Assembly (NCBI GenBank): GCA_035627955.1
Contig: DASPKU010000001.1
Location: forward strand, 434,001 to 498,000
Length of the DNA: 64,000 nucleotides
DNA from: Phycisphaerales bacterium
GTDB lineage: Bacteria; Planctomycetota; Phycisphaerae; Phycisphaerales; UBA1924
Reading direction: 5' to 3'
Shown here: positions 53,217 through 61,302 of the stretch, one piece after another
Position numbering within the stretch: the stretch's first letter is position 1
Layout: every line of letters begins with the position of its first letter
Position numbers and translations under genes: made by a program
The notes under the pieces: model-generated
What the model saw: the letters and a program-made list of their open reading frames with translations, nothing else
Told to the model about the DNA's origin: nothing
Database searches by the model: none

Positions 53217-53998
53217 ATGCTCCCACACCCCGCCGCGACCACCACCGAAACTCAATCCGGTCCCCTCCCCTGTGAGGGGAGGGCGAGGGAGGGGTTGGCC
53301 GAACCACCTTCGGAAGCTCAGCCAACTCGCGTGAACACCCCGCTCCCACACGCGCCCAACGCCTCCAATCCCCACCCGTCCCCCACCGACTCCGCTGTCC
53401 GGTCTCCGGCTTCCGGTTTCCCGCCCCTCACCCCACGCGACAACGAAATCATCGAGGCCTGGTTCGACCACGATTCGCGCCTCCCGCACCTCGCCCACAA
53501 CCTCAAAACCTCCGTCGTAGCGCTCGCACGCTGGGCCGCGCAGCCTCACATCAAGGCCTTTCTGGACCAGATCACCACCATCGCCAACCAGCGCACGCGG
53601 ACCCTCCACGCCGAGTCCGTCCACGCCGCCCTCGCCCGCCTCACCCACATCGCCCAGAACAGCGAGCACGAAGAAACAGCCCGACGCGCAGCCACAACGA
53701 TCATCCGCGCCACCACCTCGCCGCGCCCACTCGCCGGCGCGGTGCCGACGAGTTCGCCCGATACACCCGCCCAAACGGCAGCAACCTCCAGAACGACGCA
53801 CCCACGCGACACCACCGATGGTGTCACGCGAGATGACCACGACCGCACAACCTCCGATCAACGCCGGCCGCTTCAGGACGTGGCGTCTCACTCCCATGCC
53901 GACCGCCAAGAACACGTGGAATCCCGAGTGTACAACTCGGCTTCGCCCGCTACCCTTGACCAGCCGGGCTCGCTGATTCCCCCCATCAGCGCGGCCTG
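53217..53998 (+). CDS. Uncertain ORF with a helix-turn-helix-like region; no stop before terminator
   Basis: From ATG 53217 the frame has a low-complexity start and then a convincing stretch, about residues 80-160: LTPRDNEIIEAWFDHDSRLP, ALARWAAQPHIKAFLDQITT, SVHAALARLTHIAQNSEHEE. This helical pattern with a possible DNA-binding motif occurs in small planctomycete proteins. A REP-like palindrome is embedded in the early part. The frame has no stop before the strong terminator at 54.0 kb and would run on antisense to the kinase gene, so the true end is probably lost by an indel. The end given here is arbitrary. Confidence 0.4.
53263..53283. repeat. REP-like palindrome inside an ORF
   Basis: CCCTCCCCT, GTG, AGGGGAGGG: a perfect 9-bp hairpin followed by GAGGGAGGGGTTGG. 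Such GC-rich units are usually extragenic and repeated. Confidence 0.5.
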
Positions 53999-54003
53999 TG
54001 CGC

Positions 54004-54038
54004 GGGCCCGGCCCTTGTGGCCGGGCCCTGCTTTTTTT
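54004..54038 (+). terminator. Strong intrinsic terminator
   Basis: GGGCCCGGCC, loop CTTGT, GGCCGGGCCC (perfect 10-bp stem), then TGC and seven T. It ends rightward transcription 22 bases before the end of the converging kinase gene. Confidence 0.9.
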
Positions 54039-54059
54039 CAGCATCAGCAAACGGGTGCA

Positions 54060-56495
54060 CTACCGAGCTGCCGTGGCCTGCTGCTCAAGCAGGGTCGCGC
54101 GGTACGCGACGAGCTCGGACGCGGCGTCGGATCGCTCGGTGCTTGCCGGGAAGCGGCGTGTCAGTTCGGCCTGCAGTGCATCCAACGCAGCCACAGTCTG
54201 CTTCACAGCGTCGGGCTCCTCAAGTGCACGCAGGGCTGCAAGCCTGCGACCGCAGAGGAGGCTGGCCTGGAGGACCGCGTCACTGGGGATGCCGTTGCCC
54301 CCGGCCATGCGCCGGGCGGTGTACGTGAGGACTTTGTCGATCTGCGCGACCGCGTCGGCGAACCTGCCCCCCTCGAACGAGTGGCTGCTGAGGTGGTTGT
54401 AGAACTCGATCAGGTCGGGGTCTTCGTAGCGGGTCTGGCCGGTGTTTGCCGCCAGAGTGCGCTCGATTTCCAGAGCGCGTTTTACATAGGGCTCCAGGTC
54501 GATGGACTCGGTGTGGGGCCCGCGGGCGGCAAGCAGCCTCGAGAGGATCCGCAGGTAGACGCTGTGGTGAACCGTCGAGGCTGGATCGAGCTCGATCAGG
54601 CGTGCGGCCGCCTTCTCCCCGCTGACCAGGGCGGTCACGCTCTCAGCGCTCCCCATCCCCGCGGCGCGCGCGCGGTCGATGCAGGCGCGGACGTGGGCGT
54701 CAAGGGAGCGCCAGTCGTCTGGCGCGATCGCCATCATGCGGTCGGCGGTGCTGCGGGCGGCCTCGTAGGAGGCCGCGGTCTGAGGCAAGTTCTTGTCGGA
54801 GTGCGCCGCGACCCGCACCTGGCTCCAGAACAGGTTGCTGAGGAGGCGCAGGTCGTCGGGCGCGCGGGCGGCGAGGGCCTCATCAATGGCGAGAGCGCGC
54901 CGGTATTCGGAGACCGCTCGGTGAGGTCTGCGGGAACGGTCGAGCGCATCGCCGTGCTTGACGATCGCGATGGAGTACTCGTGCCCGATCGCCGGGTCAT
55001 GCTCGCTGAGGTCGTAGAGCGTCTCCCAGGCGCTGACCCCCTCCGCGATTGCAATCAGGGCCAGGTCGTTGCGGGCACGGTCGCGGTAGATGTCGGACTG
55101 CGCGGTGCGCAGCCCGGCGTAGACCTTCACGACCCGCGGATCGCGAGAGGTCTGCGGCTTCATCGCGATGACATCAGCCTCAATGGCTGCGAGGAGACGT
55201 TCGCGCTCCTCCAGCGTGCCAATGCGGGGCCCGAGCGGTGAGAGCAGGCGCGTCACCACCGCGTCCAACGCGTGCAGGGCGGCGTCGCGATTGCGGACCT
55301 CACGCCGCAGCGAAACCGCTGCATTGACGATCGAGGCGCTGACCAGCACCAGCCCGATGCCCATCGCCCAGACGACGCCCCGCTTGCGGGCATAGAGCTT
55401 GCGCGCCCGGTAGAGCGTGCCGGCACGCACCGCGGTTACGGGCAACTGCTCGACCAGGCGGCGAAGGTCCTCGGCGAGCGCGCCAGGCCCGCTGTAGCGC
55501 TGCGCTGGATTGCGTTCAACCGCCTTCGCGAGCACCGCGTGGAGCTCTCGCCCGAACGAAGCACCCTTCGTGTGCGGGAGCCTCAAGGGCGCGCTCTGAA
55601 GCTGGTTGACCGCGTCAGCAAGGCTCGCGCCCGCCGCCAGGTACGGGTGATCACCCAAAAGCAGCTCGAACGCCAGGACGCCCAGCGCGTAAGTGTCCGA
55701 CCGCTCGTCGACGTCTTCGGCGCGACCCACCAGCTGCTCGGGGCTGATATAGCGGAGTGTGCCGATGATGCTGCCCGGGAGCGTCAGACGCTGGTCACCC
55801 CGAAGCTCGGCGGCGGCGTCGCAGGCAAGGCCGAAGTCCACGATCTTCGGCACGCCCGCGCCCGTGACGAGGATGTTCTTGGGCGCAAGGTCCCGGTGGA
55901 GCACGCCGCGCTGGTGGATGTGGGCCACGCCGTCGCACACCTGACGGAGGAGCGCGATGCGGGCAGAGGGCGAGAGCGCATGCTTGGCGACGAACGCGTC
56001 GAGCGCGACGCCGTCCACGTACTCCATCACGATGTAAGGCCGGCCGGACTCGTAGGCGAGCTCCAGCACGGCGGTGACGTTCGGGTGATTGAGGCGTGCG
56101 AGGGCCGCGGCCTCAAACTCGAAGCGGCGGCGTGCGGCATCGTCCGCGCCCGGCGGGAGGAGCTTGATCGCGACATCGCGCTCGGGGTTGGACTGGCGGG
56201 CGAGGAAGACCGAGCCGAAACTGCCGCGGGCGATAGGGCGGAGGATGCGGTACCGGCCGATTGTGGCGGGCGTCGGGCCGTCGATGAGCGGCTCGACGAG
56301 GCCTCCGGCCACGCGCTGGATGGGCTGGCCCAGAAAGATGTCGGTCGGGCTGTCGTGTGCGAGGAGGTCGCGGACCTGATCGCGGTCGACGTCGGTGAGC
56401 GTGTGATCAGCGCGGAGCAGCCGCTCGCGATCATGCGGCCCGCACGCGCGGAGGCGGTCGAAAGCGTCGGCGACTCGGGACTCGGCCGGGGTCAC
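54060..56495 (-). CDS. Membrane Ser/Thr protein kinase with helical extracytoplasmic part
   Basis: 811 residues from GTG 56495, which overlaps the sigma factor stop (GTGA). The kinase domain spans about 80-345: GSFGSVFLA loop, K111 in VAIKLL, catalytic HRDLAPKN (200-207) and D220-F-G. The usual lysine of HRDLKP is alanine here, with a lysine two residues later. One membrane helix (VVWAMGIGLVLVSASIVNAA, about 395) separates it from some 400 helical residues that look like TPR-type repeats. ECF sigma and kinase pairs of this form are typical of planctomycetes, where the kinase is thought to control the sigma factor. Confidence 0.92.
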   Translation of the reverse strand: MTPAESRVADAFDRLRACGPHDRERLLRADHTLTDVDRDQVRDLLAHDSPTDIFLGQPIQRVAGGLVEPLIDGPTPATIGRYRILRPIARGSFGSVFLARQSNPERDVAIKLLPPGADDAARRRFEFEAAALARLNHPNVTAVLELAYESGRPYIVMEYVDGVALDAFVAKHALSPSARIALLRQVCDGVAHIHQRGVLHRDLAPKNILVTGAGVPKIVDFGLACDAAAELRGDQRLTLPGSIIGTLRYISPEQLVGRAEDVDERSDTYALGVLAFELLLGDHPYLAAGASLADAVNQLQSAPLRLPHTKGASFGRELHAVLAKAVERNPAQRYSGPGALAEDLRRLVEQLPVTAVRAGTLYRARKLYARKRGVVWAMGIGLVLVSASIVNAAVSLRREVRNRDAALHALDAVVTRLLSPLGPRIGTLEERERLLAAIEADVIAMKPQTSRDPRVVKVYAGLRTAQSDIYRDRARNDLALIAIAEGVSAWETLYDLSEHDPAIGHEYSIAIVKHGDALDRSRRPHRAVSEYRRALAIDEALAARAPDDLRLLSNLFWSQVRVAAHSDKNLPQTAASYEAARSTADRMMAIAPDDWRSLDAHVRACIDRARAAGMGSAESVTALVSGEKAAARLIELDPASTVHHSVYLRILSRLLAARGPHTESIDLEPYVKRALEIERTLAANTGQTRYEDPDLIEFYNHLSSHSFEGGRFADAVAQIDKVLTYTARRMAGGNGIPSDAVLQASLLCGRRLAALRALEEPDAVKQTVAALDALQAELTRRFPASTERSDAASELVAYRATLLEQQATAAR

Positions 56496-57073
56496 GGGGC
56501 GGGGCTCCCGGTGAGGTCGCGGGCGAGGTAGGCCTTGGCGCGGTTCCAGACGGTGCGCGTGTGGGCAGGGCTCTCGCCAAGGGCCGCGGCAGCGGCGTCG
56601 AGGTCCATGCCGCCCCAGAGCCGCATTTCGGCGACGCGGGCGGCGACAGGGTCGCGGGCGGCGAGGGCCTCCAGTGCATCGTTGAGCTCGAGCGCGTCGA
56701 CCTGGCGAGTCTGCACGGCCTGCGGCGCCGCGAGGTGCAAGGCGACACGGGGCAGGTTGCCGCCGCGTTTCTCGGCGGTCTCGTGGCGGGCGATGTCGAC
56801 GACGATGCGGCGCATGATGGTGGCGAGGACGGCGGTGACCCGGGCGGAGTCGTTGAAGTTGACGGTTTTCTGGTCAATGAGGCGGATGACGGCCCGCTGG
56901 ACGAGGGAGCTGGCCTGGACCCACTGGCGGGCGCGGTCGCCCTCGAGGAGCTGCTGGGCGACTTCGCGGGCGCGCCCGTAAACCAGGGGCAGGACTCGGT
57001 CGATGGCGCCGGGGCTGGTGCGGAGGAGGGAGAGGCACTCCTCAAGTTCTTGCTGCGTGGGGGGTTGCTGCAT
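56492..57073 (-). CDS. ECF sigma factor (planctomycete type)
   Basis: 193 residues from ATG 57073; the frame open to 57217 adds nothing recognisable. Region 2 includes VLPLVYGRAREVAQQLLEGD and SSLVQRAVIRLID, and region 4 has ARVAEMRLWGGMDLDAAAAA with the helix-turn-helix ending HTRTVWNRAKAYLARDL. This is the ECF group whose genes are followed by a Ser/Thr kinase, as here. It directs RNA polymerase to unknown promoters. No anti-sigma factor gene is next to it, so the kinase is the likely controller. Confidence 0.9.
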   Translation of the reverse strand: MQQPPTQQELEECLSLLRTSPGAIDRVLPLVYGRAREVAQQLLEGDRARQWVQASSLVQRAVIRLIDQKTVNFNDSARVTAVLATIMRRIVVDIARHETAEKRGGNLPRVALHLAAPQAVQTRQVDALELNDALEALAARDPVAARVAEMRLWGGMDLDAAAAALGESPAHTRTVWNRAKAYLARDLTGSPAP

Positions 57074-57404
57074 ACCCGTGGCCTCGTTGCGTGCGGGGAG
57101 ACTACCACGCCGAGAAAGTTCTTGAAAGAACCAGCGGATTTTCCGTGCGGGGTACCGGCGGTTTACGCCAGAGGTTGCAGGGACGTGCCGCGAGGGGGTC
57201 GCGTCCCACGCATCCACACTCGGCAGCGCCGGTCTCGGGGGGAGGCCGGCGTTGTCCTTTTGTGCTCATGCCCATAGCCCGCGCTGCCGGGGCCGTGTGG
57301 AAGGGACCTGAGAAGGGGAAACCGGGGAAATCTGATCTGAGTTGGTGGACTTTGGTCCGGTTGGTCGATATGACTACCTAGAACTCTATCATTCGGAGGC
57401 AGCC
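57074..57404. other. Divergent promoter region between sigma factor and nos operon
   Basis: 331 bases without a gene. A small palindrome GGACTTTGGTCC lies about 60 bases before the cytochrome start and could be a regulator site. No clear FNR/NNR-type box (TTGAT-N4-ATCAA) is seen. Confidence 0.4.
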
Positions 57405-58352
57405 ATGACCGGCCTCAGCCCCAACGGCCACGCTCGATCGCCCCGCTCGTCCCCGGCTTCTTCTGTTCGGCCGCAGCAGGTCATGGACGATCCGGCGGGG
57501 TTCAGGCGTCTGGGGCAGTGTGCCGTCATAGCAGTGGCGATGGCGGCTCCGATCATTGGGATCGGGGCGTTCGTGCTGTCGGCGCAGGTGCGGGAGCAGG
57601 AGCAGAAGGCCGCGGCATTCGTGAGGGCGGCGGGCCGGTGGGAAGACATGGTTGCGGCGCCCGCCGGGGCCATGCTGCCGGCGGAAGAGGCGAGCCGCGG
57701 GCGGGCGCTGTTCCGGGCCGCGTGCGCGGCGTGCCACGGCGTGGATGGCAGCGGGGGTCTGGGGAAGAACCTGAGCCAGAGCGACTTCGTCGCGGGGCTG
57801 GGTGATGATGCTCTGCGTGAGTTCATCCGCGTAGGGCGGCCGAACGCCAAGCCGCTGCCCATGCCCGCCAAGGGCGGGCGGGAGGACCTGACGGACGGGA
57901 ACATCGCGGAGATCGCGGTGTACATCCGCGGGCTGCAGGACCCACGGCGGATGCCTGTGCTGACGGAAGTGGCGAGCGCGCCGGCGGCGGCGCCGAGCGC
58001 GGACGAGAAGGCCGCGGCATTGGCGGCAGCGGGCGGGGACGAGGAACTGGCGGAGTACATCGCGAGCGGGCGCACGCTGTACAGCGGCTCGTGCCTGGCG
58101 TGCCACGGGCCGGGCGGCAGCGGCATCAAGGGCAACGGCAAGGCGCTGGCAAAGAACAGCTTCATCGGCGGCCAGGACGACGACGCGCTGCTGGCGTTCA
58201 TCAAGAAGGGGCGCGACCCGAGCGACCCGAAGAACACGACGGGCGTGGGCATGCCGGCCAAGGGCGGGAACCCGGCGCTGAGTGACGACGACCTGCTGGA
58301 CATCATCGCGTACCTCCGCAGCCTGCAGGACAAGCAGGCCGCGGCGAAGTGA
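57405..58352 (+). CDS. Di-haem cytochrome c of the nos cluster
   Basis: 315 residues from ATG 57405. One N-terminal membrane helix (CAVIAVAMAAPIIGIGAFVL) anchors two class I cytochrome c domains with haem motifs CAACH and CLACH and axial methionines in PLPMPAKGG and GVGMPAKGG. In clade II nos clusters two cytochromes (NosC1, NosC2) carry electrons to NosZ; here they seem joined in one chain. It is the first gene of the operon, 70 bases before nosZ. Membrane-bound, facing the periplasm. Confidence 0.9.
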   Translation: MTGLSPNGHARSPRSSPASSVRPQQVMDDPAGFRRLGQCAVIAVAMAAPIIGIGAFVLSAQVREQEQKAAAFVRAAGRWEDMVAAPAGAMLPAEEASRGRALFRAACAACHGVDGSGGLGKNLSQSDFVAGLGDDALREFIRVGRPNAKPLPMPAKGGREDLTDGNIAEIAVYIRGLQDPRRMPVLTEVASAPAAAPSADEKAAALAAAGGDEELAEYIASGRTLYSGSCLACHGPGGSGIKGNGKALAKNSFIGGQDDDALLAFIKKGRDPSDPKNTTGVGMPAKGGNPALSDDDLLDIIAYLRSLQDKQAAAK

Positions 58353-58422
58353 ATGGACACACCTGCGCCGTGCTCCGCGTCCTGTGGACCCGGGGAACCG
58401 GCGAGCTTGCGGGAGACCAGTG

Positions 58423-60534
58423 ATGCTTGGGGCCAATACACGACGTGCCGGATTCGCGGCGATCCTGACCATCCTGTGCGCGGGCACGGTGCTGGAGATG
58501 ACTACGGCACCCGCGGCCGCGCAGCAGGAGGGGCGGCGTCGCCGGCGCTCGCAGCAGGAGGAGGCCAAGCCCATCGAGCTCACCGCCGACCAGGTGGCGC
58601 AGCTGACGAAGGTGGCTAACGAGCGGAAGCTGAACCTGGACGACCTGCTGGCGGCGGCCAAGACGTACATGCCCAGCGGGCGGCACGACGAGTACGTGCT
58701 GTTCTCCTCGGGCGGGCAGAGCGGGCAGGTGTTCGCGATCGGGGTGCCGAGCATGCGGCTGCTGCGGTCGATCTCGGTGTTCACGCCCGAGTCGTGGCAG
58801 GGGTACGGCTTCGCGGGGGAGAAGGACCAAGTCATCGAGCAGCTGAAGATCAACGGCAAGCCGGTGCTGTGGGGCGACACGCACCACCCCGGGCTGTCGG
58901 AAACGGGCGGCGAGTACGACGGGCAGTTCCTGTTCATCGGCGACAAGGCCAACGCGCGGCTGGCGGTGATCGACCTGCGGGACTGGGAGACCAAGCAGAT
59001 CGTCAAGAACCCGCTGACGGTGAGCGATCACGGGGCGTCGTTCGTGACGCCCAACACCGAGTACGTGGTCGAGGGCGGGCAGTACGCGACGGTGCTGGGC
59101 TACGGCTACGCGCCAATCGATGAGTACAAGAAGTCCTACCGCGGGATGGTGACGTTCTGGAAGTTCGACCGCGCCAAGGGGCGGGTGGACGAGGCGAACT
59201 CGTTCGCGCTCGAGCTGCCGCCCTACTGGCAGGACCTGGCGGACGCCGGCAAGAACGCGAGCGACGGCTACGTGTTCATCAACTCGTTCAACGCCGAGAT
59301 GGCGGTGGGCGGGGTGGAGAAGGGGAACCCGCCCTTTGAGGCGGGGGCCAGCAAGCGGGACATGGACTACCTGCACATCATCGACTGGAGGAAGGCGGAG
59401 GCCGCTTTCAAGGGGGGCAAGGCGAAGAAGATCAACGGCTTCCCGGTGCTGATGATCGACACGTGCGTGGCGGAGGGGATCCTGCACTTCGCGCCCGAGC
59501 CCAAGAGCCCCCACGGCGTGGACGTGACGCCCGACGGCAACTTCATGATTGTGGCAGGGAAGCTCGACCCGCACGTGACGGTGTACTCGATCGACCGGAT
59601 CAAGGCTGCGATCGCGGGCAAGAAGTTCTCGACCAAGGACGAGTACGGCGTGCCGGTGCTGGACTTCGACGCCGTGAAGGAGGCGCAGGTCGAGCTGGGC
59701 CTGGGGCCGCTGCACACGCAGTTTGACAACAAGGGGTACGCGTACACATCGCTGTTCCTGGACTCGGCGGTGGCGCGGTGGAGCCTGGGCGGGAGCTACG
59801 ACGCCCTCAACCCCGAGCAGCCGTGGAAGCTCGTGGCCAAGACGCCGGTGCAGTACAACATTGGTCACCTGTGCGCCGCCGAGGGTGACACGGTGAGCCC
59901 CGACGGCAACTTCCTGATCTCGATGAGCAAGTGGTCGGTGGACCGCTTCCTGCCGACGGGCCCACTGCTGCCGCAGAACTTCCAGCTGCTGGACATCGCG
60001 GCCCCGGGCACGGTGATGCCGGTGCTGTTCGACATGCCCGTCGGCGTGGGGGAGCCGCACTACTGCCAGATGATCAAGGCGGACAAGCTCAAGACGTGGA
60101 GCGTCTACCCCGAGGTGGGCTGGAACCCGCACACGCAGGCGCTGGACCCGCGGGCGCCGAAGGTCGGGCAGGAGGGCGTCATCCGCAACGGCACGCAGGT
60201 GACGGTGAACATGACGGCCATCCGCAGCCACTTCACGCCCGAGCACGTGGAGGTGAACGAAGGCGACACGGTGACGTGGCGGATCGTGGCGGCGGAGACC
60301 ACCAAGGACGCGACGCACGGATTCTGCATCGGCGGGTACAACATCAACCTGTCGCTGGAGCCGGGTGAGTTCACCGAGGTCGTGTTCACCGCCGACAGGC
60401 CGGGCACGTACCCCTTCTACTGCACCGAGTTCTGCTCGGCCCTGCACCTGGAGATGATGGGCTACCTGCACATCAAGCCGAAGAGCGCGGGCGGGACCCC
60501 CACCGCTTCCGCGGCCGCCCCGACTGAGAAGTAA
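58423..60534 (+). CDS. nosZ: Nitrous-oxide reductase
   Basis: 703 residues from ATG 58423 (GGAG upstream). The export signal is MLGANTRRAGFAAILTILCA; it has RR but a poor Tat consensus. The propeller carries CuZ ligands in DTHHPG, SPHGVDV, GPLHTQF, NIGHLCAAEGD and GEPHYCQ. The C-terminal cupredoxin has the CuA site CTEFCSALHLEMMGY. It reduces N2O to N2 in the periplasm as the last step of denitrification. The neighbours (cytochrome, NosB-like protein, nosD, nosF, nosY; no nosR seen) suggest clade II. All copper ligands that I could check are intact. Confidence 0.96.
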   Translation: MLGANTRRAGFAAILTILCAGTVLEMTTAPAAAQQEGRRRRRSQQEEAKPIELTADQVAQLTKVANERKLNLDDLLAAAKTYMPSGRHDEYVLFSSGGQSGQVFAIGVPSMRLLRSISVFTPESWQGYGFAGEKDQVIEQLKINGKPVLWGDTHHPGLSETGGEYDGQFLFIGDKANARLAVIDLRDWETKQIVKNPLTVSDHGASFVTPNTEYVVEGGQYATVLGYGYAPIDEYKKSYRGMVTFWKFDRAKGRVDEANSFALELPPYWQDLADAGKNASDGYVFINSFNAEMAVGGVEKGNPPFEAGASKRDMDYLHIIDWRKAEAAFKGGKAKKINGFPVLMIDTCVAEGILHFAPEPKSPHGVDVTPDGNFMIVAGKLDPHVTVYSIDRIKAAIAGKKFSTKDEYGVPVLDFDAVKEAQVELGLGPLHTQFDNKGYAYTSLFLDSAVARWSLGGSYDALNPEQPWKLVAKTPVQYNIGHLCAAEGDTVSPDGNFLISMSKWSVDRFLPTGPLLPQNFQLLDIAAPGTVMPVLFDMPVGVGEPHYCQMIKADKLKTWSVYPEVGWNPHTQALDPRAPKVGQEGVIRNGTQVTVNMTAIRSHFTPEHVEVNEGDTVTWRIVAAETTKDATHGFCIGGYNINLSLEPGEFTEVVFTADRPGTYPFYCTEFCSALHLEMMGYLHIKPKSAGGTPTASAAAPTEK

Positions 60535-60548
60535 CCCCAACGCACGCT

Positions 60549-60574
60549 GGTTGCGCGACGGAAGCCGCGCAACC
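60549..60574. other. Hairpin between nosZ and the next nos gene
   Basis: GGTTGCGCG, loop ACGGAAGC, CGCGCAACC: a perfect 9-bp stem that can be extended by three pairs. There is no T-run, so it may stabilise the nosZ message or reduce read-through rather than terminate. Confidence 0.6.
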
Positions 60575-60636
60575 GGCTTCTCTCCCCCTCATGCCAATCG
60601 CGCGCGTCGGCGCCGGCAGCAGCAAGGAGGCCCATC

Positions 60637-61302
60637 ATGTCACGGTTTGTACAGCACCTCCTGGGGCCGCGGGTTCCGGCGGATGAGCTGCGGGCGCGGC
60701 CCGCTCGGTACGTGGTTCCTTCGTTCATTCTGATGGCGGCGCGGGTGCTGCTGCTGGTGTCGGTGTTCCTGCCCTACTGGCACATGGAACTGGATGCACC
60801 GCAGTACCCCGACGGGCTGTTCCTGACCGCGTACGTGAACCACCTTGACGGTGACGTCAAGGAGATCAACGCGCTGAACCACTACATCGGCATGCGGCCG
60901 CTGGAACAGGCCGCGGTGTTCGAGCGGGCGGCTTCGGTGTGGCTGGTGGTGGCGATGGTGCTGCTGATGGAGGGGGCCGCGCTGGTGCACAGCCGGTGGG
61001 CGGTGCTGCTGGCGCTGCCGGCGCTGGGGTTCCCGGTGGGTTTCCTGCTGGACCTGCAGTGGTGGATGGCGCACTTCGGTCAGAACCTGGACCCGGCGGC
61101 GCCCCTCTCGTCGTCGATCAAGCCGTTCACGCCCACGGTGCTGGGGGAGGGCGGGATCGGGCAGTTCAAGACCTACGCGGAGATGGGAACGGGCTACTGG
61201 ATGGCGACGGCGGGGGCGGTGTGCACGCTGGTGGGGTTTGTGTTCCACAGGCGGGCGTACAAGCCGCTGTATGACCGGATGATCGCGAAGGAGGCGTTGT
61301 GA
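60637..61302 (+). CDS. Nos cluster membrane protein (NosB-like)
   Basis: 221 residues from ATG 60637 with AAGGAGG about nine bases upstream. Four hydrophobic segments are visible (PSFILMAARVLLLVSVFLPY, SVWLVVAMVLLMEGAALV, WAVLLALPALGFPVGFLLDL, TGYWMATAGAVCTLVGFVFH). The loop after the first helix carries YWHMELDAPQYPDGLFLTAY and LNHYIGMRPL, conserved in proteins of clade II nos operons. Histidines and methionine here could bind copper. It overlaps nosD (GTGA). The precise role, perhaps copper supply or electron transfer, is unknown. Confidence 0.75.
   Translation: MSRFVQHLLGPRVPADELRARPARYVVPSFILMAARVLLLVSVFLPYWHMELDAPQYPDGLFLTAYVNHLDGDVKEINALNHYIGMRPLEQAAVFERAASVWLVVAMVLLMEGAALVHSRWAVLLALPALGFPVGFLLDLQWWMAHFGQNLDPAAPLSSSIKPFTPTVLGEGGIGQFKTYAEMGTGYWMATAGAVCTLVGFVFHRRAYKPLYDRMIAKEAL

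Noticed and set aside
55272-56531. 419-residue forward ORF
   Set aside because: Antisense to the Ser/Thr kinase domain.
57342-57404. Longer start for the cytochrome gene
   Set aside because: The added residues precede the normal membrane anchor and have no ribosome site; ATG 57405 is favoured.
58303-60540. 745-residue reverse-strand ORF across nosZ
   Set aside because: Antisense to nosZ, whose copper ligands are all in the forward frame; the product is R/H/V-rich shadow.
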